Source of the DNA: Gp6-AA40 sp963818645
Lineage (GTDB): Bacteria > Acidobacteriota > Vicinamibacteria > Vicinamibacterales > UBA2999
NCBI GenBank assembly: GCA_963818645.1
Contig: CAWFTF010000016.1
Span: 1 to 64,000 of the forward strand
DNA length: 64,000 nt
Direction: 5' to 3'
Each line of letters opens with the position of its first letter. Position 1 is the first letter of the stretch. A program made the translations under genes and the position numbers. Shown piece by piece: positions 38,597-46,621 of this stretch. The notes below the pieces were generated by a model that made no database searches, was not told the origin of the DNA, and saw only the letters and a program-made list of their open reading frames with translations.

Positions 38597-39361
38597 CCAG
38601 AACCCCGTCACGGACGCAATCCGACCCTCGCCGTTGAGCACAAAGAGGTTTGTGCCACGACCGCGTTCCTGGCCATCGCTGCCGACCGCCACCCAGTCTG
38701 CCAGCACGTGCCACTGACAGTGACGGATCGCTCCGCGCCGCTCGAGACGCAGCCCGGGCATGAAGCGCTGCGCGGCGGCGAGATGAGCGCTGAGTTCCCC
38801 GGCGCCCTCGATGCAACTGAATTTGTCGCCGAAGTGGAGGTCGGGCACCGCTATCGATGCGAGCGTTCGCTCTCGCACGGCGGCCTCGGCCTCGCTCCAC
38901 GTGGCGAACCACCGATCGACGAGCGACGTCGCGTCTTTACTTACGGTGTCGGCGATCAGATTGGCAAACAGAGACAACTGGAAACGCCAGCCCTGCACGT
39001 GCTCGTCGCGCGGCTGGACGTCGGCGAACTCGTGCGTCAGTTGCAACAGCGTTCCTTTCGGATGGCGATCGAGCCGAATCGTGACGCGCGAGCCATCAGC
39101 GGGTATCGGCTCGCCGCCCGCGTAGCCATACGTGAACACGATTCGTTCTGGCGACTGGATCTCCAACACCTGACCGGACACCTCGACGCCATTGGGATGC
39201 CGAATGAGCATGCGGCCACCAGGTTTCGGATCGATCGTCGAACCGGCGCCCCACCACGCGGCCCACTGCGGCGTGTCGGTGAAGAACTGAAAGACGGTTT
39301 CACGCCGCGCCTGGATCACCAGCGTGCGATCCAGGCGATGAGCGAGGGCGAGCGCAGTCAT
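38591..39361 (-). CDS. SRPBCC (AHSA1-type) protein fused to a SnoaL/NTF2-like domain
   Basis: 256 residues. From MTALALAHR: an AHSA1/START-like fold (VIQARRETVFQFFTDTPQWA, GGRMLIRHPNGVEVSGQVLE) followed by an NTF2/SnoaL-like C-terminal half (DRWFATWSEAEAAVRERTLA, TNLFVLNGEGRIASVTGFWV). AGGAGGA lies just before the ATG at 39361; the frame runs 14 codons further upstream, into a palindromic repeat, but the ribosome site fixes the start. It follows an ArsR gene by 31 bases and forms the familiar ArsR-SRPBCC operon, in which the second protein probably handles a hydrophobic ligand. The stop lies in another repeat copy. Confidence 0.85.
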   Translation of the reverse strand: MTALALAHRLDRTLVIQARRETVFQFFTDTPQWAAWWGAGSTIDPKPGGRMLIRHPNGVEVSGQVLEIQSPERIVFTYGYAGGEPIPADGSRVTIRLDRHPKGTLLQLTHEFADVQPRDEHVQGWRFQLSLFANLIADTVSKDATSLVDRWFATWSEAEAAVRERTLASIAVPDLHFGDKFSCIEGAGELSAHLAAAQRFMPGLRLERRGAIRHCQWHVLADWVAVGSDGQERGRGTNLFVLNGEGRIASVTGFWV

Positions 39362-39382
39362 CGGTCCTCCTGTGTGAAGAAC

Positions 39383-39406
39383 TGTGAAGGGGTCAGACCC
39401 CATTCA
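39383..39406. repeat. GGGGTC-A-GACCCC palindrome, copy 2
   Basis: GGGGTC and GACCCC with flanking TGAA/TTCA around a single A. It lies between the arsR-like and SRPBCC genes of one operon, and the arsR-like stop codon TGA is inside it. It is the second copy of the element at 38570. Confidence 0.6.
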
Positions 39407-39761
39407 GTTTCTTGCGGCGTCGCGGACGCCGGCGCGATGCCGGCCGTGGTCCGCGACGAGTCTCTGCAAGCTCGGCGCGCAACTTGAGACGCCAGAGCGC
39501 GTCGTTCCACATCTGCTCGAGCATTGGCCCGACGGGGCCGAGCGCTTCCCTTTTGATCCGGTAGACGCGAAATTGCCGGTCGGCCTCACATTCGACGAGG
39601 CCCGCATCGAGCAGCACCTTGAGTTGGAGCGAGACGGCGCCGAATGTGACATCCGGCATCGCGTCGCGGATCGCCCCCGCCGTCAGCTCCTGATTCCACA
39701 GCAACCGAAGAATCTCGCGGCGGCGAGGTGATGCGACAGCAGCCAGACGAGCCGTATCCAT
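39393..39761 (-). CDS. ArsR-family transcriptional repressor
   Basis: 122 residues. Winged-helix: RRREILRLLWNQELTAGAIR, with recognition helix GAVSLQLKVLLDAGLVECEA and wing RQFRVYRIKREAL. The C-terminal tail is basic (RRGPRPASRRRPRRRKKLNG), longer than usual, and runs into the palindromic repeat. It lacks the metal-binding CVC of metal sensors, so it fits the ArsR group linked to SRPBCC proteins. A palindromic operator lies just upstream of the start. Autoregulation of itself and the SRPBCC gene is likely. Confidence 0.87.
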   Translation of the reverse strand: MDTARLAAVASPRRREILRLLWNQELTAGAIRDAMPDVTFGAVSLQLKVLLDAGLVECEADRQFRVYRIKREALGPVGPMLEQMWNDALWRLKLRAELAETRRGPRPASRRRPRRRKKLNGV

Positions 39762-39772
39762 TCGAGTCTGGA

Positions 39773-39791
39773 TTAGTTTAGATTAAACTAA
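39773..39791 (-). promoter_or_regulatory. ArsR-type operator overlapping a promoter
   Basis: TTAGTTTA-N3-TAAACTAA, a perfect 8-bp inverted repeat with 3-base spacer, ends 11 bases before the arsR-like start. Upstream on the minus strand is TTGACT, a good -35 box. The AT-rich palindrome covers the region where the -10 box would be, as in ArsR-regulated promoters. Confidence 0.7.
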
Positions 39792-39854
39792 AATATAGAG
39801 TCAAGCCGGCTGCGGCCGGCTCTGATGTGAGTTGTGAAGGTGATCTCTCGAGTG

Positions 39855-40419
39855 CTACTGGCCGCGCTTCCAGAGGCTGGCGGCCGCTTCCTTGCCGCTC
39901 TCGTATTTCGTGCTCAGCATGAGCGTGCCGTCGGCGCGAAACTCGTAGTAGCGAATGCGCTCGAGCGCGAACGGGTTGGCGCGCTGCGCGGCCAGTTTCG
40001 GATCGAATCCAAGCGCGCGCTCCTCGAAGTCGTCTCCGATATAGGTGATTCGATGCTGCTGCGTGTCAATCACCACACGACCCGTCGTCGAGATCACTGG
40101 ATTGGGCGAGGTCACACCGACACTGGCCAGCCGCTTCAGACCTTCGTCGCTCATCTTGTAACGGACGTCGAGGACGCCGAAGCCATCGAAGGTGAGATGT
40201 ACCAGTGGCGTCGATGTCCGCCTGCCGTCCGTCTTCGGCGTTCACCTTGAACGACAGCAGCGACCAGTTGCCCTCGAACTGCCTCCGTACGGCCGTCGTC
40301 GAGTTCGGACCTTCCTCGATACGCTCGGTTGGCAACGTCCGCTGACGCGGTGCCGCGGCGCACGCCGACACGGTAACGACGGCGTAAACGGTGACGATGA
40401 CCTTGAATCGACGATTCAT
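39855..40419 (-). pseudogene. lipocalin-like lipoprotein with one frameshift
   Basis: ATG at 40419 has GGAGG upstream. MNRRFKVIVTVYAVVTVSAC has a lipobox ending in Cys20. FEGNWSLLSFKVNAEDGRQA is a lipocalin-like start; near 40203 one extra base moves the frame to HLTFDGFGVLDVRYKMSDEG, which continues to the stop (FERALGFDPKLAAQRANPFA-like region, ERIRYYEFRADGTLMLSTKY). Corrected length about 187 residues. The last part (TLMLSTKY, SLWKRG) recurs in acidobacterial lipocalin-like secreted proteins. Ligand unknown. Confidence 0.72.
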
Positions 40420-40601
40420 CCTGACCTCCACCGGCCTCCGGCAGCTGGCCTTTAGGTGCATGGAGAAACCCTTGCCAGCCGATAAAGAGGACGGAGCGAT
40501 CAGATTACCTCGACAAAGGCTGACTTGGCGTCACCAAATGCCGTGACCCGCTCACAGCCCGGGCACGCATCATGCGTATACATCTCGAAGGGAGCGCGAC
40601 C

Positions 40602-40802
40602 ATGAGACGGACCTCGGAAGAATGTGAATGGGTCAGGTCATCGCGGCAGGATCTTCAAACGCCGGCCGTGTCGCGCATCGATCGCGAGGCGCTCGAAGGC
40701 GTGATGCGAGAGGACGTATTCCTCGCCGCTGACGGCAGAACGCTCGCGCTCGACATCTCGCAGCACTGGCCGCGAGCGCGTCCGAGCAAGCGCCGAGCCT
40801 GA
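40602..40802 (+). CDS. small hypothetical protein, doubtful
   Basis: 66 residues from an ATG with GAAGGGAG upstream. It contains EALEGVMREDVFLAADGRTL and a basic C-terminus (RARPSKRRA). No recognised family. It is the only candidate gene in the 470-base gap between the lipocalin-like and methyltransferase-like genes, and might be chance. Confidence 0.35.
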   Translation: MRRTSEECEWVRSSRQDLQTPAVSRIDREALEGVMREDVFLAADGRTLALDISQHWPRARPSKRRA

Positions 40803-40860
40803 GCAAACACGCCATCAGCAACGAGGCCTTTCCAGGCCTGGAGTGTCCCCATCCGTCACC

Positions 40861-40880
40861 CGTGTCGGCTCCCCGACACG
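40861..40880 (-). terminator. hairpin downstream of the methyltransferase-like gene
   Basis: CGTGTCGG and CCGACACG form a perfect 8-bp stem with a 4-base loop, 12 bases after the stop of the methyltransferase-like gene. There is no T run, so it may be a terminator or an mRNA-stabilising hairpin. Confidence 0.45.
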
Positions 40881-40892
40881 GCGCCATCGCGA

Positions 40893-43129
40893 TCAGCGTG
40901 TCGGTATCCCGACGAGGTCCAGATCGACGCGCATGAAATCGTCGTGTCGGCGGAGACCCAGTTGGAGCAGGTTGCTTTCGATCTCGCCCGCGTGCATCGA
41001 GCCAATCAGCACAAACGAGCCAAGCCATTCAGGCGAGGCCAGCATCCGCGGGGCGATCACAGGACGACCGGCGACGCTCGTACCGTGCTTCGCAGGATTG
41101 CTGTCCACGAAGGCGTCGATGGTCCCACCCAGGTCGAGCACCAGATTCAGCACCCGCCTGCCCGCCGCGCCCGCCCCCCACACCACAACGCTCCGCTCCG
41201 TGGCATGGCATCGATGCACGATCTGGCGAAGGAGCGCGTCATTCGTCGAGGCCTTGACCTCGAGGAGTTGTAGATCGCGTTGCCATTGGAGGGCGAACAT
41301 CGCCTCACGCGCACGCGAGCGCTCGTCTTCCAATGCCCAGCGTGACTCCTTGACAGCAGACGACCAGCCCGCCGCGATCGACGATTGCGGCAGGAACGCA
41401 GAGAGGCGTTGCTCCCATCGCGGACCTTCTGCCAGCGCCGCAAGCCCTGCTGCGCATCTTCCCGCGACGTCGAAGACGTGCGAGAACTCTCTGAAGCCAA
41501 ACAGCTCCATCGGCTCGCTCAGATCGCGTGGCGATTCGGCTTCAGCGGCGATGCGCTCTTCGCGATCTCGACGCCACGTGACCACGATTCTCGAGCGGCA
41601 TCGCGGTCGCCGTTGCGCGCGCACAGCAACCCTGCCCAATACGCCGCTTCGATCGTCTTCGTTGCAAGTAGCGACGAGAATCGTGTCGCGTCCTCAGACA
41701 TGCAGGCTCGAAACGATCGGAGCGCCTGCGCGTTATTCGCGTGCCGCATCGCCAGACGACCAGCAAGGAAGAGCAGCAAGACACGCCATTGCACGGTTGC
41801 CGGCTCGTCGTCGAGTAGCGCACGCAGGCATGCGTCAACCTCACTGAGCCACACTCGGATGAAATAGGAATCGGGCCGCGGCGCCTCGAGAAGCTGATTG
41901 CCGAGCACGCAATACGCGCCTGCCGCATCCGGCGAGTTCGCGCTTTCTCGAATGACGTCGCAACAGAATTGTTCCAGCAGCGTTCCGCGTGTGACGCGGG
42001 CGCCGATGGTGAAGACGCTCGCGTGCGGCCAGGGATTCTCGAAGGAATCGACGTTCAACGGATCCTTCATCGCAACGAAGAACCACCAGTCAACGCCCGG
42101 CCTCTCGTGAGGGTTGTCGATTTGGACCTCGCGCCAGCGTGGTAACTCTGATTCACCGTGTGCACCGCTCTGCCCAAGCACGTGCGCGAGGAGAAGGCCA
42201 CCGGAGATTTGATAGCGAACCGCGAGATCCTCTTCGGTCACGCAACAGATCAGGCGGCCGCCAGGCCTCAGCACCCGCCGGATCTCGTCGATGACGTCGG
42301 CTGTCCAGAACGTGGACGGCAATGGCCTGCACGACAGAACGACGTCGATGGATTCGTCCGGGCACTGGGAGACGTCCGTCGGCTGAGCGACGCGGAATTC
42401 CACCGCACCGCGACCGGACCCGTAGTGCGCCCGCGCGTACTGGAGAGCGGCTTGATCGCGAACGAATCCGACGACCGATGCGGCGAGCGCTGCAGTTCCC
42501 ACAATCGCGGTACCGGCGCCGACACCGCAGTCAAGGTCCAGCACACGATCGTGCCGGCGAACGAAATGCGCCGCGCGCGCGTAGCGCCAGATCGCTGCGT
42601 CCGCGTCGGCAGTGATCTGCCTGAGCTCGTCGAGCGGCGACTCGGATCGCTGCGGTACTGCTTCGATGAGCAGCCAGGGTGTCATGCCGCGCGAGTCGAG
42701 CTGCTCGTATGCCACGAGATGCGCGACACCGGGATGCCGGCGGAACCCGGACGCCACTGCGTGACGCTCCCACCACGGCCGACTTCCGATGTCTTCCAGA
42801 TGACCCGGGTTCGAGCCCGCGGTGATTCGCAGGTAGGCGGTCGAGGTCGCGCGACGAAGCGCGGCACACAGATACCGGGCGTCCTCATCGCCAAGATCTG
42901 GTGCGCTGATACAGACGATCGCGAGTGAGAACGATGTCGAGGCCGCACGAAGGTCGTCGATCACTTCGGCGATCGTCGATGCTCGACTCTCCTCGACGAT
43001 CGCACCTCGGAGGCGCAACAGGTCGGCGAGCGCAGCGGCGTCTTCGCCCGCGACGAAGACGCGATTCAGCGAACAGCCTCGCGAAACGCGAGCGAGAATA
43101 CGTTCGGCGTGTGACGTCACATGAATCAT
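40893..43129 (-). pseudogene. SAM-dependent methyltransferase with C-terminal Rossmann domain, one frameshift
   Basis: Long multidomain protein. The first part carries the RPWWERHAVASGFRRHPGVA motif. A class I methyltransferase follows, with its SAM site VLDLDCGVGAGTAIVGTAAL and the later IDEIRRVLRPGGRLICCVTE. A helical region (AMRHANNAQALRSFRACMSE) leads to SASPLKPN, where the frame closes at 41519. Adding one base near 41560 continues it through EAESPRDLSEPMELFGFREF to a Rossmann-like end (VVVWGAGAAGRRVLNLVLDL, IDAFVDSNPAKHGTSVAG) of the kind found at the C-terminus of sugar C-methyltransferases. Corrected length about 745 residues from the ATG at 43129. It follows a shorter paralogue by 20 bases. 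Glycan modification is a reasonable guess. Confidence 0.72.
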
Positions 43130-43148
43130 CCGAGGCAGGCTGTGGTGG

Positions 43149-43634
43149 CTACGACCAGACAGCACCGGTGAAACGCGTCGTGCCTGCCTCGGGCAGCCGC
43201 TCGAACGCCATCACCACGTCGGGTCCTTCATGCTCGATCGCCGCGTACGGCACGAGATGCTGATACCGCGGGTGCTTACCAAATCCGGCGGCGAAGAACT
43301 TCGCTTCCCACCACGCGCGACCGCGACTGGCGAGCGTCGATGCCCATGGATCCCTCTCGCCGGTCTCCGCGGTGACGAAGACGTATCGCGTGGCCACGCG
43401 CGCAAGCTCCGCGAGCACGACGTCGAGGACATCGGGTGCAGCGTCTTGTAGACCGGTCACGACAAGTGCCGGCAGCGATTGGGACTGGAACGGCAAGCGT
43501 GTGAGCGGCGACCGAGCCGCATCGATGACCAACACCGATCCCTGGCCGGACAGTGGTCGAATCCGGTCCACGAGGGTGGAATACCTGTGAAGCGTGTCGT
43601 TCGGTGCGACCGACGATTCAGTCGTCTCTAGCAT
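43149..43634 (-). CDS. truncated methyltransferase-like paralogue
   Basis: 161 residues from the ATG at 43634. The motif RGRAWWEAKFFAAGFGKHPRY aligns with RPWWERHAVASGFRRHPGVA in the next gene, and both are followed by an AxxHLVPY/AHLVAY strand. A Rossmann-like start is visible (GSVLVIDAARSPLTRLPFQS; VLDVVLAELARVATRYVFVT), but no SAM-binding glycine loop. It is therefore probably a stand-alone copy of the N-terminal half of its neighbour, possibly binding the substrate rather than SAM. The two form an operon. Confidence 0.65.
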   Translation of the reverse strand: MLETTESSVAPNDTLHRYSTLVDRIRPLSGQGSVLVIDAARSPLTRLPFQSQSLPALVVTGLQDAAPDVLDVVLAELARVATRYVFVTAETGERDPWASTLASRGRAWWEAKFFAAGFGKHPRYQHLVPYAAIEHEGPDVVMAFERLPEAGTTRFTGAVWS

Positions 43635-43801
43635 CCTGCGTCTTCGTGTCGGCAACGGCGCGCCACGTTGTGCAACGGAGATACCCGGTCATGGCCGCGG
43701 CCATCCCCTTCAAATACTGGGAATTTTGCTGCGACTCGTGGCGCCAGGTGTCGGCCAACCGGCCGCACTGTCGGTTCCCCGTCGCTTCACGCACCAGACA
43801 G

Positions 43802-45118
43802 TCATCGTCTCCGAAACCGATAGCCGACCACGGATAGGGCCAGAACCGCGGCTACGGCGACGACCTCGGTCCGCGTGACCGTCGCGACGAGCACCCCGAC
43901 GATGATTGCGCACGTGAGAACGGGAATAACTGCCCCGCCGGGCGCGACGAACGGTGTCCCGTGCGCGCGGACGTCGCGACGCCGCAGTTCCCATGCAGCG
44001 ATCGCAACACCGATGTAGACGAGCAGCGCGCTGACGTTGGTCAGGATCAGCAGGCCTTCGAACGATCCGGACAGCGCGAGCCCGAGAGAGATCGCGACGT
44101 AGACAACGATGGCAACGTGAGGCGTGTGGCGCGATGAGTGAACGCCGGCCAATGCGTGCGGGGCGAGGCCGGCCTGCGCAAACGCGAAGAGCGATCGGGG
44201 TCCTGTCAGCACTGTGCCGCAGAGAAAGCCGAACATCGAGACTGTTGCTCCGATCAACATGAGCGTGCGACCGGCCGGACCGGCAACCGTCGCGGCGGCC
44301 TGCGCGAGCGGGGCGACGCGATCCTCCGGCAATGCCGATCCGAGCAGCCCCTGCGCAACGACCTGAATCGCAATATACAGAGCCACGACACCTGCGATCG
44401 CGAGAAACACGGCGCGGGGTACCGTGCGAGATGGGTCGCGTACCTCACCGCTAGGTTGCAGGGCGCCTTCGATGCCGAGAAACGCGAAGATGAGGACGCC
44501 CGATGCGCTCATGACAGAAAGCAGCGATGGACTCGACGACCAGGACAGAGACTCCGGGCGCACAAACGCTGCACCAATAACGACGAAGAGCACGAGCGGT
44601 ACGAGCTTGGCCGCGACTGCGATTTCAACCAGACGGGCGCCACCGCCGACACTTCGAATATTGATTGCCCCCGCCGCGATCAACACCGCGGCCATGAACA
44701 GCGCCTGCACGAGAGAAGACGATGTGCCGATCAATGCGGCGGCGGACGCCGCAAACGCCGACGCGACGGCGGCAGCGGCAGCCAGTGCGCTCAGGACGTT
44801 GAGCACACCTGTGAGGAATCCTGCGAGCGGTCCGAACGCCGTCTCGACATATGCGTAAGGGCCGCCACTGGACGACACGCGGCTCCCTGCTTCGGCGAAA
44901 CAGATCACGCTCAGCGCCATGATGAACGCGCACGCGAGATACGCGAGGATCGCGGGCGCACCGAGTTGCGCGGCGACGACGGCCGGAAGAACGAAGATGC
45001 CGCTTCCAACCGTGTAGTTGAAGATGACCGCGGCAAGCTGTCGAACGCCCAGTTCGCGCGACAGCAAGGCATCTTTGGCTTTTGGCTCTGGACTTTGGAC
45101 TCTGGGCTCCGAAGACAC
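43802..45118 (-). CDS. APC-superfamily amino acid permease
   Basis: About 438 residues with 12 hydrophobic segments. The N-terminal signature FNYTVGSGIFVLPAVVAAQL matches the first unwound helix (GSGIF) of APC transporters, and VSSSGGPYAYVETAFGPLAG is the conserved helix 2-3 loop. The start is uncertain: a TTG (45166), a GTG (45118) and a TTG (45067) are all possible, and residues 1-17 from the GTG (SSEPRVQSPEPKAKDA) are coded by heptad repeat DNA (45073-45110), not by the family. The original start may have been replaced. Substrate unknown. Confidence 0.82.
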   Translation of the reverse strand: MSSEPRVQSPEPKAKDALLSRELGVRQLAAVIFNYTVGSGIFVLPAVVAAQLGAPAILAYLACAFIMALSVICFAEAGSRVSSSGGPYAYVETAFGPLAGFLTGVLNVLSALAAAAAVASAFAASAAALIGTSSSLVQALFMAAVLIAAGAINIRSVGGGARLVEIAVAAKLVPLVLFVVIGAAFVRPESLSWSSSPSLLSVMSASGVLIFAFLGIEGALQPSGEVRDPSRTVPRAVFLAIAGVVALYIAIQVVAQGLLGSALPEDRVAPLAQAAATVAGPAGRTLMLIGATVSMFGFLCGTVLTGPRSLFAFAQAGLAPHALAGVHSSRHTPHVAIVVYVAISLGLALSGSFEGLLILTNVSALLVYIGVAIAAWELRRRDVRAHGTPFVAPGGAVIPVLTCAIIVGVLVATVTRTEVVAVAAVLALSVVGYRFRRR

Positions 45119-45208
45119 GAGTCGAGAACTGTAGCACCGGAGAACCGCGGTACACTGAAGGAACAACGGCGTGAGCCAAACGCACCAGAGTAGAGACCAG
45201 AGCCCACA
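45073..45208. repeat. heptad-repeat hairpin, locus 2 (TTTGGCT/CTGGACT units)
   Basis: Left arm 45073-45110 reads CTTTGGC, TTTTGGC, TCTGGAC, TTTGGAC, TCTGGGC in steps of seven; right arm 45173-45208 reads GAGCCAA, ACGCACC, AGAGTAG, AGACCAG, AGCCCAC and is the inverse type. The arms flank the permease start region and the GNAT promoter region; the left arm is inside the permease frame. Confidence 0.6.
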
Positions 45209-45220
45209 ACCGAGACATCC

Positions 45221-46111
45221 ATGATCGTCCGCGACTGGCGTGATGCCGACCCTTCAGACACACACGTGCTCTACGCTCGCGAACAGGAGTACTGGGTTCG
45301 CGAGCTGGCGTGGGATGCGTCGACCGCGTGGCGCGAGATCGAGCAGGCGCGCGTCACCTGGGGTCTGCCCGGATTCATCGCGATCGACGCCAACCGCACG
45401 GTACGTGGCTGGGCGTACTTCCTGCCCGAAGGCGAGACGGCGCATCTGGGCGGTGTGGTCGCGGACACGCGCGAAGCCACCAATGGACTGCTCGACGCGT
45501 GCCTCGAATCCGCCATGCGGCCGCCTCGTCCCGCGCGTGTGTCGTGCTTTCTGCCGGTTCGCGCTGAAGGTTTCGAGGCGGCGCTTCGCGAGCGCGGCTT
45601 CGCGTGCGAGCATTATCGCTATCTGAGCCGGCCCATCTCAGCCGGCAACGACACTGCACACGCGGAGTCATGGACCGCCGGCGATCTGCTTCCTGCCGCC
45701 GCCCTTCTTCGTGCGTCGTATGGAGAAGAAGGGCAACATTTCGCTCCGCGCGGCACGCCTGAGGAATGGGAACAATACGTGCGGAGCCTGGTGGAACGAC
45801 CGGGCTGCGGCGTGATCGAACCTGCAGTGACTCGCGTCGTTCGTAACGGCGGCGATCTTCAGGCACTGGTCCTGGCAACGAGGATTGCACCCGGGACGCT
45901 GCACCTGCCACAGGTCGCCGTTCATCCGTCTCGCCGCCGCGAAGGTCTCGCGGAGCGACTCGTCGAAGAAGCGTGCCGCGCCGCCGCCGCGCGCGGCGTC
46001 AAGCAGGCCACACTGCTCGTCGCCGACAGCAACACCAACGCGCGTGCGCTCTACGACAAGATGGGATTCACCAGCACGTCGGCGTTCATTGCGGGGACAT
46101 TGACGGTCTAA
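45221..46111 (+). CDS. GNAT-family N-acetyltransferase
   Basis: 296 residues. The C-terminal half has the GNAT acetyl-CoA motif QVAVHPSRRREGLAERLVEE (R-x-x-G/A-like loop) and TLLVADSNTNARALYDKMGF near the end. The N-terminal half (RDWRDADPSDTHVLYAREQE, GWAYFLPEGETAHLGGVVAD) looks like a second, degenerate GNAT domain, as in double-GNAT enzymes. Acceptor unknown. ATG at 45221. It ends 2 bases before a heptad repeat. Confidence 0.85.
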   Translation: MIVRDWRDADPSDTHVLYAREQEYWVRELAWDASTAWREIEQARVTWGLPGFIAIDANRTVRGWAYFLPEGETAHLGGVVADTREATNGLLDACLESAMRPPRPARVSCFLPVRAEGFEAALRERGFACEHYRYLSRPISAGNDTAHAESWTAGDLLPAAALLRASYGEEGQHFAPRGTPEEWEQYVRSLVERPGCGVIEPAVTRVVRNGGDLQALVLATRIAPGTLHLPQVAVHPSRRREGLAERLVEEACRAAAARGVKQATLLVADSNTNARALYDKMGFTSTSAFIAGTLTV

Positions 46112-46113
46112 TC

Positions 46114-46142
46114 GGTCCGCGGTCCTCAGTCCTCGGTCTTCC
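46114..46142. repeat. heptad repeat, locus 3 (GGTCCTC unit, single arm)
   Basis: GGTCCGC, GGTCCTC, AGTCCTC, GGTCTTC: four steps of seven. It follows the GNAT stop directly and, on the other strand, supplies the last codons of the truncated receiver gene. No inverse arm was found. Confidence 0.55.
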
Positions 46143-46454
46143 ACCGAACGCGCCCGCCTCTCCGCCTCCCGGCTCCGCCAGCCGGAAATCGCTCTACGCC
46201 GACGTAGACGGACGGATTCGCGTCACGCGCCGCGCGAAGCACCTCGAAACCATCGGCCCCGGGCAGGTGCAGATCTGTAGTGATCACGGCAAATTGCTTC
46301 GGATCCCGCGCGATAGCTGCAATGGCCGCCCTGCCGTCATGCGCCGTTGCCACCTCGAAGCCCTGGCCGCGACAGAACTCCGAAAGCAGTTCCCTCGCGC
46401 TACATCGTCGTCTACAATGAGCGCTTCCTTTTTGGGCAGCTGCACTGATGGCAT
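46126..46454 (-). pseudogene. response-regulator receiver domain, truncated and frameshifted
   Basis: ATG at 46454 follows GGAGG. KKEALIVDDDVAR is the acidic pocket; after one missing base near 46405 the frame continues ELLSEFCRGQGFEVATAHDG, then ITTDLHLPGADGFEVLRAAR with the phospho-acceptor Asp and DANPSVYV. At this point homology stops: the expected beta5 lysine is gone, replaced by GGAGRRRGG sequence and heptad repeat DNA up to a stop at 46126. So the last third of the domain is missing. It is divergent from the NtrC-type gene. Confidence 0.7.
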
Positions 46455-46540
46455 TTGAGTTGCTCCCTCCGCGCCGTCCACACTGTCGGTATGTCGATCA
46501 ATCGACGAACCGGCTGGAAACTTCAGCAATCGTTAACCAA

Positions 46541-46562
46541 CTCCGAGGTCTTCCCCTCGGAG
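46541..46562 (+). promoter_or_regulatory. hairpin in the NtrC-type gene leader
   Basis: CTCCGAGG and CCTCGGAG pair perfectly (8 bp) around a 6-base loop, 59 bases before the start. It could attenuate or simply shape the leader; there is no T run. Confidence 0.3.
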
Positions 46563-46621
46563 ATTCCGTTGGGTATGTCGGGCCACCGACGATCCGACGA
46601 TAACTTGACGTAAGCGAACTT

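Noticed and set aside
43650..43790. Sigma-54 promoter before the methyltransferase-like genes
   Set aside because: A GG...GC pair exists near a TGGCGCC, but the spacing and -12 box do not fit.
44138..45193. 351-codon plus-strand ORF across the APC permease
   Set aside because: Antisense to a membrane protein with clear helices; sequence is Arg/Asp/Glu/Cys-rich, typical of the complement of hydrophobic codons.
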